Shown here: piece by piece, positions 33,002 through 41,289 of the stretch | Layout of the letters: every line of letters starts with the position of its first letter | Position numbering within the stretch: the first letter of the stretch is position 1 | Assembly: GCF_040450955.1 (NCBI RefSeq) | Contig: NZ_CP144373.1 | Location: 124,001 to 188,000, forward strand | Source of the DNA: Thermodesulfovibrio sp. 3907-1M | GTDB lineage: Bacteria; Nitrospirota; Thermodesulfovibrionia; Thermodesulfovibrionales; Thermodesulfovibrionaceae | Direction: 5' to 3' | Length of the DNA stretch: 64,000 nucleotides | Position numbers and translations under genes: made by a program | The notes under the pieces: model-generated | The model's input: only the letters and a program-made list of their open reading frames with translations | What the model was told of the DNA's origin: nothing | Database searches by the model: none

Positions 33002-35089
33002 ATGTTTAAAAACATAATAAAGCGTGATGGTCGTATAGTTCCTTTTGACCCTGAAAAAATTACAATAGCCATATCAAAAGCTGGTACAGCAACAGGGGAG
33101 TTTGACTATGAAACTGCAAGAAGGCTAACTATTAAAGTTTTACTTCTTGCTGAGGAATTAATACAGAATCGTGATCCTCATGTAGAGGAAATACAGGACA
33201 TTGTAGAAGAAATTCTTTTAAGTAGCCCTTATAGAAAAACTGCAAAAGCATATATCATTTATCGTGATCAGCATGCAAAAATGCGTGAAATAGCATCACA
33301 GAATAGTATTGAACTTATTGATAGTTATCTCAGTAAAGTAGATTGGCGGGTTAATGAGAATGCTAATGTGCATTATTCTCTACAGGGACTTAATAACTAT
33401 ATATCAAGTGAAATAAGCAAAACCTATTGGCTAAACAAGATTTATCCACCAGAAGTAAGAGATGCATATAAGAATGGAGATATACATATCCATGATCTTG
33501 GGTTAATTAGTGCTTACTGTGTAGGTTGGGATTTGCAAGATTTATTGAGAGTAGGTTTTAGAGGTTTAAAAGGCAGAGTGGAGTCAAAACCACCAAAGCA
33601 TTTCAGAGTAGCACTTATGCAGGCAGTCAATTTCTTATATACATTACAGAACGAGACCGCAGGAGCATCCGCTTTTAGCAACTTTGATACATTATTAGCT
33701 CCTTTTATTTACTATGATAATCTCAACTATAAACAGGTTAAACAATGTATTCAAGAATTTTTATTTAATATCAATGTTCCTACAAGAACTGCGGGGCAGG
33801 TACCATTTACAAATATAACTTTAGATTTAACAGTACCACCGCACTTAAGGGATCAAGCTGTAATAATTGGGGGCGAATATCAGGATAAAACTTATGGAGA
33901 GTTTCAAGAGTATTTAAATATGTTTAACGAAGCATTATTTGAAGTAATGGAAGAAGGGGATGCGTCTGGTAGAGTTTTTTCATTTCCTATTCCGACAATC
34001 AATATAACAAAAGATTTTGATTGGGAAAATCCTGTTGTTCAGAAAATGCTTAAATTAACTGCAAAATATGGAACATTCTATTTTGCAAACTTCGTAAACT
34101 CAGACATGAACCCCGAGGATACATATAGTATGTGTTGCAGGCTTCGTTTAAATAAAAAGGAATTACTTAAAAAAGGAGGGGGTCTGTTTGGTGCAAATGC
34201 TTTAACAGGAAGTATAGGCGTTGTTACCATAAATCTCCCAAGAATTGGATATTTAAGTAGTTCTGAAGAAGACTTCTTTGAAAGACTTGAAAAAATGATG
34301 AATATTGCTAAAACATCTCTTGAAATTAAACGCAAAGTAATTGAAAGACTTACAGAAAATGGATTATATCCTTATGCCAAATTTTATTTAAGAAGTGTAA
34401 AAGAAAAAACAGGCAAATATTGGGCAAATCACTTTTCAACGATAGGTATAATTGGGATGAATGAATCCATAGCAAACGCAAAATGGTTAAATTCAAAAGG
34501 AATATGGACAGAGGGAGGGAAAGCATTTGCATTGAAGGTAATGGATTTCATGCGTGAAATGTTAGTAAAATTTCAAGAAGAAACAGGTAACCTTTACAAT
34601 CTTGAAGCAACACCGGCGGAAGGAACAAGTTACAGGCTTGCAAAAATTGATAAACAGAAGTATCCTGATATAATTACACAGGGCAGGGAAAATCCCTATT
34701 ACACAAACTCAACATGGTTACCTGTAAACTTTACAGAGTCAATAACTTATATTCTTGATCATCAGGATGAACTTCAGAGTAAATATACAGGTGGAACAGT
34801 TATTCATCTATTTTTAGGGGAACAACCAGACCCTGAAAGGCTGAAAAACTTTATAAAGGCAGTTTTTGAAAGATATAAACTTCCTTATATAAGCATTACT
34901 CCCACATTTAGTATTTGCCCTGAATGTGGATATATAGAAGGAGAACATCAAAGTTGTCCAAAATGTGGAAATGAATGTGAAGTTTATTCTCGTGTAGTAG
35001 GTTATTTGCGACCTGTGAGTAGTTGGAATCAAGGAAAAAAAGAAGAGTTTAAAGACAGAAAATATTTGGAATTAAAACTTGTAGCGTAA
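33002..35089 (+). CDS. nrdD: Anaerobic ribonucleoside-triphosphate reductase, element copy
   Basis: A 695-residue class III reductase. It has an ATP-cone at residues 1-90 (KRDGRIVPFDPEKITIAISKA), a ten-stranded barrel core, a C-terminal zinc ribbon (CPECGY, CPKCGNEC) and the glycyl-radical loop RVVGYLRPVSSWNQGK. It makes dNTPs without oxygen. The activating enzyme NrdG is not in this window, so it must come from the host or from the unseen part of the element. The gene ends in a strong hairpin. Confidence 0.95.
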   Translation: MFKNIIKRDGRIVPFDPEKITIAISKAGTATGEFDYETARRLTIKVLLLAEELIQNRDPHVEEIQDIVEEILLSSPYRKTAKAYIIYRDQHAKMREIASQNSIELIDSYLSKVDWRVNENANVHYSLQGLNNYISSEISKTYWLNKIYPPEVRDAYKNGDIHIHDLGLISAYCVGWDLQDLLRVGFRGLKGRVESKPPKHFRVALMQAVNFLYTLQNETAGASAFSNFDTLLAPFIYYDNLNYKQVKQCIQEFLFNINVPTRTAGQVPFTNITLDLTVPPHLRDQAVIIGGEYQDKTYGEFQEYLNMFNEALFEVMEEGDASGRVFSFPIPTINITKDFDWENPVVQKMLKLTAKYGTFYFANFVNSDMNPEDTYSMCCRLRLNKKELLKKGGGLFGANALTGSIGVVTINLPRIGYLSSSEEDFFERLEKMMNIAKTSLEIKRKVIERLTENGLYPYAKFYLRSVKEKTGKYWANHFSTIGIIGMNESIANAKWLNSKGIWTEGGKAFALKVMDFMREMLVKFQEETGNLYNLEATPAEGTSYRLAKIDKQKYPDIITQGRENPYYTNSTWLPVNFTESITYILDHQDELQSKYTGGTVIHLFLGEQPDPERLKNFIKAVFERYKLPYISITPTFSICPECGYIEGEHQSCPKCGNECEVYSRVVGYLRPVSSWNQGKKEEFKDRKYLELKLVA

Positions 35090-35097
35090 TAACACAC

Positions 35098-35133
35098 TTA
35101 AACAGAGGGCTGGAGAATCAGTCCTCTGTTTAA
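35098..35133 (+). terminator. Terminator hairpin with GAGGGCTG stem
   Basis: TTAAACAGAGGGCTG pairs with CAGTCCTCTGTTTAA (one G-U) around a 6-nt loop. It lies just after nrdD. Two further hairpins with the same stem core follow at 35561 and 35710. Confidence 0.85.
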
Positions 35134-35165
35134 AAATAAGAAACAAGCAAAAAAAGGAGGGAAAA

Positions 35166-35537
35166 ATGAGAATACTTATTAATCATACCAATCATCCATC
35201 TCAGAAATGGGATGAAAAACAAAAAGAATATTGGAGTGAGATAATAGACTTACCATTTCCAAGTATAGATCCAAAGGCAACAACAGAAGAAGTGGATACA
35301 ATTGCTATGATTAATTTTTTAGAAATTGACAAAATAGCTAAAGAAATAACAGACAAAAATTCAAATGCATCTATATTTATTATGTTACAAGGAGAATTTA
35401 CATATTGTTATTTACTTTATCAGAAAATTAGAAATAAATTCCCAATAGCTATACCGACTACCGAAAGAAAAGTTATAGAAAAAGAAAATGGTGAAAAAAT
35501 TAGCATTTTCGAGTTTGTAAGGTGGCGTTTTTTATAA
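35166..35537 (+). CDS. Small conserved-looking protein with NHTNHPS and TTER motifs
   Basis: A 123-residue alpha/beta protein: ILINHTNHPSQKW at the start, DLPFPSIDPKATTEE, IFIMLQGEFTYCYLLYQK and IPTTERKVIEKENGEKIS, ending FEFVRWRFL. I recall a family of this shape in many genomes, sometimes listed near CRISPR accessory genes, but I cannot name it and no cas genes are present. AAAGGAGG precedes the ATG. Hairpins bracket the gene on both sides. Confidence 0.65.
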   Translation: MRILINHTNHPSQKWDEKQKEYWSEIIDLPFPSIDPKATTEEVDTIAMINFLEIDKIAKEITDKNSNASIFIMLQGEFTYCYLLYQKIRNKFPIAIPTTERKVIEKENGEKISIFEFVRWRFL

Positions 35538-35560
35538 ATTTTATAAAGCTCAAAAAATTC

Positions 35561-35596
35561 AAAAGGGGCTGGAAAATCCAGTCCCCCTTTTTTATG
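35561..35596 (+). terminator. Terminator hairpin with GGGGCTGG stem
   Basis: AAAAGGGGCTGG pairs with CCAGTCCCCCTTTT with one bulge, followed by T. It ends the 123-residue gene. Confidence 0.88.
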
Positions 35597-35709
35597 GTTT
35601 TAACTTAATATTTTTTTATGAAAAAGTCTTTTTTTATTCCAAATTATAACCTTTACAATAACTATGTTGAAGAAAAGAATTTTTTTAAAATTTGTAGCTT
35701 AAAACTTTA

Positions 35710-35740
35710 AAGCAGAGGGCTGGCTACCAGCTCTCTGCTT
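35710..35740 (+). terminator. Third hairpin with AGGGCTGG stem
   Basis: AAGCAGAGGGCTGG pairs with CCAGCTCTCTGCTT (one G-U) around a 3-nt loop. The 35600-35705 stretch before it holds no ORF I can support, so this hairpin is either left from a lost gene or a second block to readthrough. Confidence 0.75.
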
Positions 35741-35787
35741 AACAATAAAAACAAAAAAAAACAATAAACAATAAAGGAGGGGATACG

Positions 35788-36015
35788 ATGAAAACACAAG
35801 TAACAAGAATTAGCAGCCTTTTTGCTGCTTTATTTGTATCAACTTTATTTGGAATTGGTCAGGGTTCAAACTCTTATACAGACGCTCACGCTGAGGTCAA
35901 TTACAGACAGTTTGTTATCAACCTTATTAACTTAACCTTCTTAACCATTTATTTTCTATCATTTTTCCCTTTTTATTCTTTATGCTTCACCTGTTCGTTG
36001 AATATAAGAGGATAA
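35788..36015 (+). CDS. Small membrane protein with signal-like N-terminus
   Basis: A 75-residue protein with AAAGGAGGGG just upstream. A signal-like segment (SSLFAALFVSTLFGIGQG) is followed by a polar loop and a second hydrophobic stretch (LINLTFLTIYFLSFFPFYSL). Not recognised. A GC-rich hairpin directly follows the stop, so it is its own unit. Confidence 0.55.
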   Translation: MKTQVTRISSLFAALFVSTLFGIGQGSNSYTDAHAEVNYRQFVINLINLTFLTIYFLSFFPFYSLCFTCSLNIRG

Positions 36016-36052
36016 ACCCCCGCCTAACCCGAAAAAAGGGGATGGCGGGGGT
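36016..36052 (+). terminator. GC-rich hairpin at convergent gene ends
   Basis: ACCCCCGCC and GGCGGGGGT form the outer stem, CCC/GGG an inner one. It lies between the plus-strand small membrane gene and the minus-strand block, and probably serves as a terminator, although no long T run follows. Confidence 0.7.
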
Positions 36053-36071
36053 GGAGGATTTTCACTCTTTG

Positions 36072-36314
36072 TTACCAATCCATTTTGCTGCGAATCTTTT
36101 TATATTCATCCCACAAAATTTGAAATTCTTTAATAACAGAAGATAAGATTTCCTGGGGATCACCACTCAATGGTTTCAAGGCTATCATTGGTCCTAGAAT
36201 TATAGGTTCCCCATATTGCTGAACAATTTGACTAAGAAGTTTCATTTCCAATCCAATTGTTTCTTTGTCAATATAGAAAAATAAAAAATTGTCTCTCACA
36301 AAACCTTCAACCAT
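36072..36314 (-). CDS. Unrecognised 80-residue protein
   Basis: A small mixed protein: MVEGFVRDNFLFFYIDKETI, then EPIILGPMIALKPLSGDPQ and a helical C-terminus (ILSSVIKEFQILWDEYKKIR). AAGGAGGG lies just upstream. It is the last gene of the minus-strand transfer block, 17 bp after the DUF5710-like gene. No function assigned. Confidence 0.55.
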   Translation of the reverse strand: MVEGFVRDNFLFFYIDKETIGLEMKLLSQIVQQYGEPIILGPMIALKPLSGDPQEILSSVIKEFQILWDEYKKIRSKMDW

Positions 36315-36331
36315 AATAAAATCCCTCCTTT

Positions 36332-36832
36332 CTATCTAATTATATGCTTCACTTGCTTTCTATGAGTGTAAACAATCCATGCTGCCTGCACAAGGTCTTT
36401 TTTATCCCATTTTGTTTTGCGTGCAAGTTCCCATCCCGTTTTCTTATCTACTGTACTAAAACCATGCCTATCTTTCATCTGAGCAAAATCACATTTTTCT
36501 TTTAAGTAAAATATTGCCTTTCGTATAACTCTTACATTTTTCCAGAGATTTTCTTTCCAAAAGTTGAAAAAATTCGATAACTGTTTTGATATTTTTATCT
36601 CTGGTTCATTACTGAAAACCTGATATGCTTTCTTGTAATCCCATGTCATCCATACTTTTAAATCAGGGAAATACTTAAATCCTGCTTTTTTAGCTATCTC
36701 TTTACTTTCATAAGGAAGATTAAGCGTAAAACCTTTACTCAAAAAAAATTTCAATGATTGTTTTTCTTGTTTTAAATTTTCTTTGTTATTTTTCTTTGAT
36801 TTTTTTCTCTTACTACCCATTGTTTTTGACAT
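36332..36832 (-). CDS. DUF5710-like domain protein
   Basis: A 166-residue basic protein. After a Lys-rich head, residues 36-65 read TLNLPYESKEIAKKAGFKYF and LKVWMTWD, the pattern of the DUF5710 domain seen in plasmid primases and transfer proteins. The rest is helical and basic (WKNVRVIRKAIFYLKEK, RKTKWDKKDLVQAAW). It starts 3 bp after the HD-domain gene ends, so it is in the same operon and may assist DNA processing in transfer. Confidence 0.6.
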   Translation of the reverse strand: MSKTMGSKRKKSKKNNKENLKQEKQSLKFFLSKGFTLNLPYESKEIAKKAGFKYFPDLKVWMTWDYKKAYQVFSNEPEIKISKQLSNFFNFWKENLWKNVRVIRKAIFYLKEKCDFAQMKDRHGFSTVDKKTGWELARKTKWDKKDLVQAAWIVYTHRKQVKHIIR

Positions 36833-36835
36833 TTT

Positions 36836-38185
36836 TCATACAGGTACAACTGTTTCAATTAATTCAAGTGCAGTTCCTGATTTTCTTCTCTCTATTTCGT
36901 CAATTCTATCAAGGAAAGGTTCAGCTTTTATTGCCGTAAGTACCATCTGTTGCTTTTTTATTTGCATCTTTGATTTTATCTCAAACTTTCTTGAAACATA
37001 CCCCTGTGCAATGAAATCAGGGATAAGATTTTTCTCTCTCATTTTATCAACTATTTTCTTTAACACACTCTCTTTTTCTGATTCATAAAGCATAGTAACG
37101 TCAAGTATTTTTTCGTTAAACATGTACTCCTTGCTTAATTCGTAAAGCAAATCAGGTTTAACATAGATAATTCCTTTATGAGTAAAAGCATCCCATTTCC
37201 CTTTTGCTGTCAAATTGATTTTGGGCAACAAAAGTTCAAGCAACTTATCCACATCTAACCAGTTATCAATGCTTTCTATCCTGTAGTTTTTGCTGAACTG
37301 TACAAGCTCCATCTGTCTTGCCTGTTTATCTGCATCCCTGAGCATTTGAGTTAATGGATCTCTGCTTTTAAAGTGATGGTCTCTTACTGCCATTATTGCC
37401 TGCTTCATCCAGAAAACATCTTTTCCTGTAAACTGTTCCGCAAGCCAGTTGCTACTCACTATTGCGTGGTCATAAGAGTTGTAAACTCCACTCAACCTGA
37501 GTTCAGGAATTTTTCCTATATCATGAGCAAGTGCTATTATCACTCCCTGAGGGACAAAGTTTTCAGGTTCTGAATAATTCTGCTTGATTAAATCAATCAT
37601 AACTCTTGTAACTGTTAAAGTATGTTCTTTTAAACTTACTTGAGCAAGATTCTCTCTAACTGAAATCAAATCAACTGATTCGTTGTCCTTTACGTCTATC
37701 ACGACACTTGGAGTATTGCCGTGTTTTTCAAGCATTTTTAAAACATTTATCAAAATATCATAAACGTTCTGCTGTTTAAAAATTTCCTCATAAGGCTTTA
37801 TAACTTCATTGTAAAAAGAACCAATGGTATCAATCTGAGCAAATTCATTCACCATATGAAGTTTAGCAGTTGTAATTTCGTTTTCTTCAACCTTGACGTC
37901 ATTTTCTGTATTTTCTGTTTGTTTTTCTGACGTAACGCTTGAAGTAGAACTATTGATAAGCAAATCTACAGTATAATTATCCGATTCATCTTTAAACTCT
38001 TTGTTATACTTAAGCCATAATGGAGAGAGAGATTCAAGAGGAACTGTCAATGCAGGACATTGTTGTTTGGCCGTAAAAGTTTTTTTTAATTTATCTACCA
38101 AAATGTCTTTTAGCAGGTATATGATTGTTACCAGAACTAAAAAAGCGATTATAAAATAAAAATAATGCATCTCCATTATTCCCAC
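36836..38185 (-). CDS. Membrane-anchored HD-domain protein, candidate MOBH-type relaxase
   Basis: A 449-residue protein. One membrane helix is at about residues 6-26, then a variable linker, and from about 180 an HD domain: KEHTLTVTRV (His), ALAHDIGKIPEL (HD), NSYDHAIVSSNW, AVRDHHFKSRD and MLRDADKQAR. MOBH relaxases (TraI_2 domain) carry such an HD-type metal site, and the gene sits in one operon with a TraD-type ATPase, as in MOBH elements. No other relaxase is visible in the window. A plain HD phosphohydrolase remains possible. Confidence 0.55.
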   Translation of the reverse strand: MGIMEMHYFYFIIAFLVLVTIIYLLKDILVDKLKKTFTAKQQCPALTVPLESLSPLWLKYNKEFKDESDNYTVDLLINSSTSSVTSEKQTENTENDVKVEENEITTAKLHMVNEFAQIDTIGSFYNEVIKPYEEIFKQQNVYDILINVLKMLEKHGNTPSVVIDVKDNESVDLISVRENLAQVSLKEHTLTVTRVMIDLIKQNYSEPENFVPQGVIIALAHDIGKIPELRLSGVYNSYDHAIVSSNWLAEQFTGKDVFWMKQAIMAVRDHHFKSRDPLTQMLRDADKQARQMELVQFSKNYRIESIDNWLDVDKLLELLLPKINLTAKGKWDAFTHKGIIYVKPDLLYELSKEYMFNEKILDVTMLYESEKESVLKKIVDKMREKNLIPDFIAQGYVSRKFEIKSKMQIKKQQMVLTAIKAEPFLDRIDEIERRKSGTALELIETVVPV

Positions 38186-38901
38186 TCCCGTCTTAACCTG
38201 GCTAATTTCTTAGCATTGTATTTTGCCCTTAAAAAGGAACAATAAAGCACAACTGCAACTCCAACGTGCAATGCAACAGAAAATTTAATCGCTTTAGGGA
38301 TAATTTCTCTAAATTCTAATAACCAATCAACAAATTTATAAACTAACAGTTTTGTTTCAGGGGAAATAAATCTACTTTTTACAAGTTTTATACACTCCTC
38401 TATGAAAAACTTTTCCATAAGTTGTCTTTCGTAAATCAACATAAACGTCATTGCTAAAATCAGAGTAACAGTTAGTTTCACAACTATATAAGAGAGCAAA
38501 AAATGAGTAACTATATTCTCTGTGGTTTTGCCAAGATAAGTTCTTGTGGTCAAAATAAACATGATAAGCATTGTTAAAGCAAGAGTTGGAGCTGCTGATA
38601 GCAAATAGGAAAAAATCTTATCCGTAATATTAGGGTTATAACTACCAAATACAGGGAGTATTTTATCAAAAACTGCAAAACTAAATGGTGCCGTAACAAA
38701 CGTATAAAAAGTTGAAACAAAAGCCTCTTTACCTGCAAGACTCCAGAATGACATTCTTGGCTGGATAGGAACAACTCCCTCTGGCAGGCTGGTTCTGTAT
38801 TCAACAGCAGAAAACTGTTGAATCTCACTTAACGCATGAAGCAAACCCTTTGCCCTTATATCGGAAGGTTGGGCTATTACTACAGAGCTATCTTTTCCCA
38901 T
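38176..38901 (-). CDS. Multi-spanning membrane protein of the transfer block
   Basis: A 241-residue protein with four or so hydrophobic helices (VSTFYTFVTAPFSFAVF, LLSAAPTLALTMLIMFIL, LSYIVVKLTVTLILAMTF, and VALHVGVAVVLYCSF near the C-terminus), ending in a basic tail (RAKYNAKKLARLRREW). Not recognised. It overlaps the HD-domain gene by 10 bp and lies beside the coupling ATPase, so it may form part of the inner-membrane transfer complex. Confidence 0.6.
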   Translation of the reverse strand: MGKDSSVVIAQPSDIRAKGLLHALSEIQQFSAVEYRTSLPEGVVPIQPRMSFWSLAGKEAFVSTFYTFVTAPFSFAVFDKILPVFGSYNPNITDKIFSYLLSAAPTLALTMLIMFILTTRTYLGKTTENIVTHFLLSYIVVKLTVTLILAMTFMLIYERQLMEKFFIEECIKLVKSRFISPETKLLVYKFVDWLLEFREIIPKAIKFSVALHVGVAVVLYCSFLRAKYNAKKLARLRREWE

Positions 38902-38922
38902 TGCATTCTCCCCTTAAAATTA

Positions 38923-39207
38923 TTAATACATGTTTTTAAAAATAAATCTTCCGATGTAGGCAAAGAAAAACGCAATAGAAAACAAAAATATAGCAGTTGA
39001 TACCGCAAATCTTCTGCTTGCTATTCCATAAAGCCCTAATAAAAGAGAAATCCATGCTATAATACGGGGGAACAATTTATTTGACTCAATGTAAAGCCAG
39101 AATTCATGCGGGTTGGAGATGAGCTTGTAAAATAAAAATGCTGCTCCAATAATAACAGGTAAAAATATAATTTTAACCAGCAGATTCCATGTTTTCAAGG
39201 CTTTCAC
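38923..39207 (-). CDS. Small three-helix membrane protein overlapping the coupling ATPase gene
   Basis: A 94-residue protein with three hydrophobic segments (LVKIIFLPVIIGAAFLFYKL, LFPRIIAWISLLLGLYGIA, STAIFLFSIAFFFAYIGRF). Its start lies inside the 3' end of the TraD-type gene (35 bp overlap), so translation is coupled. As the ATPase lacks its own membrane segments, this protein is a good candidate for its anchor. Confidence 0.6.
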   Translation of the reverse strand: MKALKTWNLLVKIIFLPVIIGAAFLFYKLISNPHEFWLYIESNKLFPRIIAWISLLLGLYGIASRRFAVSTAIFLFSIAFFFAYIGRFIFKNMY

Positions 39208-40609
39208 TTGACACAGCCCTCACATCTGGTAATTGAATTTTTATAAATGGTTCAGACATAAAAGGAACAATCCCTTTATAAAATTCTCCTTCGTATCTGA
39301 GATAATAATAACGTGGCTTAAGTTTTTTAACCCTCTCTGCAAGAACCACTCGTTCTTCCTCTTCCCTCAATGAAAAACTTGCTTTCGCATCACCAACACT
39401 TGGAATTACTTTCCAGATAATTCTATAAGGCGAACTTTCCTCTATATATTGAGCTGTGGCATTATCATTAACTCTCATGTAAACCCACGTTGAAATATTA
39501 TCTATAATTGACCTTGCTTTTTGTTCTCCAATTGCATCTATCATCTGAGAAAAACTCTGCGTGAAGAAATGTATCCAGAGGTTAGCACCACCACCTTTGT
39601 TAAACAAAGACTCAATCCCCCAGTAAAGAATTGTGTCTCCCTCATCAAAATAAAGAGCAAGAGGGGGATTAAGTTTTTTCCCACTCAAAAGGATTCTACC
39701 AACCGCTGATTGTATTGATGAAACAAATATCCTTGCAATAGAATGTGCAGTAAATCGGGTTACCTGATCACCCGTGCAGACATAAAAAATAACAGGTTGA
39801 TTGGTTTCAAGCTTTTTAATTATTTCATTTGTTTTTGCCTTTCCAATTATTCTTCCTGTAACCGATGAAGTTAATGATGTAAGTACCGTTCTTAAAGAAC
39901 CTGCAACTTCGCTGAAATACTGCGTTCCTGACCTTAATGCCTCTTCGGCGTGTATTATGACCTCTTCGGCAAGGTCTCTCACTTCAGGGTTGGAATGGTT
40001 TTTATAAAATTTCACGTTTTCAACTATCTGCTGTAAGGCTTCGTAATCTGTTTTTTGTTTTATGTCAAAAAAGTTTATAGAGGCTTTCTTTTCACCTTTT
40101 GCAAGTGCCTGTAAAACGTAATAACTAACGATAACGGTCGTAATTTCTCTTGCAACGTCAAAAAAGAACTTTTCCTTTGTCTGTATGCCTGCTATAACGT
40201 GATAAATAAGCTCATCCATTATGTAGTAGTAATGCAATGGGTTAATTTTTAAAGAAAAATCAGGATGTATCGGCGATATAAAAATAAACTCCTCAAGTCT
40301 TCCTGCCTGAACACACGCTGAAATAATGTAACTTAAAAGTTCTTCATCCCCCTTTGGATCAAATATTCCAACGCTGAAACCAGAAAGAATATCCTGACAT
40401 GCCATGTGAGATATAAGTTTTGACTTTCCAATACGGGTGGTTCCTATGCATCCAAAATGCTGGTTTCTTTTGCTGTGAGGAATAGAAATTTTTCTTATTT
40501 TAAAGTCTTCAAAATTGTCGCTGTTTAAACTTACTCCCTCTCCAAGATAAATTTCAGAGGTTTTTCTTATTTTGCCTTGCTTGTTAAGTTCAAGAATTTT
40601 ATCAAGCAT
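39173..40609 (-). CDS. TraD/VirD4-type coupling ATPase without membrane segments
   Basis: A 478-residue FtsK/HerA-fold ATPase. Walker A is GCIGTTRIGKSKLISHM (about 55-70), then GIFDPKGDEELLSYI, typical of TraD coupling proteins; Walker B is LALYFDEGDTILYWG, followed by LWIHFFTQSFSQMIDAIG. It would hand the relaxase-DNA complex to the secretion channel. No N-terminal membrane helices are present, unlike most TraD proteins. It is the first gene of the minus-strand transfer operon. Confidence 0.85.
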   Translation of the reverse strand: MLDKILELNKQGKIRKTSEIYLGEGVSLNSDNFEDFKIRKISIPHSKRNQHFGCIGTTRIGKSKLISHMACQDILSGFSVGIFDPKGDEELLSYIISACVQAGRLEEFIFISPIHPDFSLKINPLHYYYIMDELIYHVIAGIQTKEKFFFDVAREITTVIVSYYVLQALAKGEKKASINFFDIKQKTDYEALQQIVENVKFYKNHSNPEVRDLAEEVIIHAEEALRSGTQYFSEVAGSLRTVLTSLTSSVTGRIIGKAKTNEIIKKLETNQPVIFYVCTGDQVTRFTAHSIARIFVSSIQSAVGRILLSGKKLNPPLALYFDEGDTILYWGIESLFNKGGGANLWIHFFTQSFSQMIDAIGEQKARSIIDNISTWVYMRVNDNATAQYIEESSPYRIIWKVIPSVGDAKASFSLREEEERVVLAERVKKLKPRYYYLRYEGEFYKGIVPFMSEPFIKIQLPDVRAVSSESLENMESAG

Positions 40610-40643
40610 GTATTGATATTACTTCTTAATATTGCATTGAAAC

Positions 40644-40680
40644 AAAAAAAAGGAGAAGCCCTTTAAAAAGCTTCCCCCTT
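40644..40680 (-). terminator. Terminator of the TraT/lipoprotein unit
   Basis: AAAAGGAGAAGC and GCTTCCCCCTTTT form a stem with one bulge; on the minus strand it is followed by TTTTTTTGTT. It separates the lipoprotein gene from the coupling-ATPase operon. Confidence 0.75.
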
Positions 40681-40689
40681 TTAATTCAC

Positions 40690-41229
40690 CTACATAGAAG
40701 ATTTTCTTTTTTCTATCAACTCTGCTATTTTTTGTCCCGCTTCCTCACATGCTTTTTCCATTGCCGTCCTAAATAAAGGAGCATTACCACTTGCGGAAAT
40801 CTCTTCAACTTTATCACCATTCTTAACTTCAAGTTTCATTTTTGCTATATAACCGGTATGACTGAAATTCTTTTTAAAAATTAATTCCTTAACACTTATA
40901 TCCACTACTTTAGCATTAGGGTTAACATTGTTAATTTCACTATCATTTATAATTGCATAGCCCGGTAAAATTCCCTTTAAGCCCACAATCAAACATGTTG
41001 AAGCTTCTCCTTCAATTTTTATATCATCAAACGGTAACTTATAACCAAATTCATGTCTTAAATACTCTGAAAAATTATGTGTATGCACAACCACCACTTT
41101 GTCTGCAAATTGAAGATTGACTACCTTGCCTGTTTCCCACGTGCCAACCTGATGAGTTGCACGAATACCACAACCATAAAGCAAAAACACGCTAAAAAGA
41201 AATAATACAAATATCTTATTTATTCTCAT
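40690..41229 (-). CDS. Lipoprotein of unknown function
   Basis: A 179-residue protein with a lipoprotein signal (FVLFLFSVFLLYGCG, lipobox Cys about residue 20). The mature part is mixed alpha/beta, with KVVVVHTHNFSEYLRHEFGY and a C-terminal helix of AMEKACEEAGQKIAELIEKR. This resembles small outer-membrane lipoproteins that bind a neighbour. It follows TraT in the same direction, so a role in surface exclusion or the envelope is plausible. Not recognised. Confidence 0.65.
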   Translation of the reverse strand: MRINKIFVLFLFSVFLLYGCGIRATHQVGTWETGKVVNLQFADKVVVVHTHNFSEYLRHEFGYKLPFDDIKIEGEASTCLIVGLKGILPGYAIINDSEINNVNPNAKVVDISVKELIFKKNFSHTGYIAKMKLEVKNGDKVEEISASGNAPLFRTAMEKACEEAGQKIAELIEKRKSSM

Positions 41230-41260
41230 TTTTTCTCCCCTTTTTTTGATGAAAATTTAA

Positions 41261-41287
41261 AAAAAGGGAGGGACTCCCCTCCCTTTA
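41261..41287 (-). terminator. Terminator after traT
   Basis: GGGAGGG and CCCTCCC with an ACTC loop, followed on the minus strand by a T run (CCCTTTTTTTAAAT). The stem lies just past the traT stop. Confidence 0.85.
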
Positions 41288-41289
41288 CA

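Noticed and set aside
35597-35709. A possible small gene between two hairpins
   Set aside because: The only ATG leads to a very short AT-rich frame without a ribosome site.
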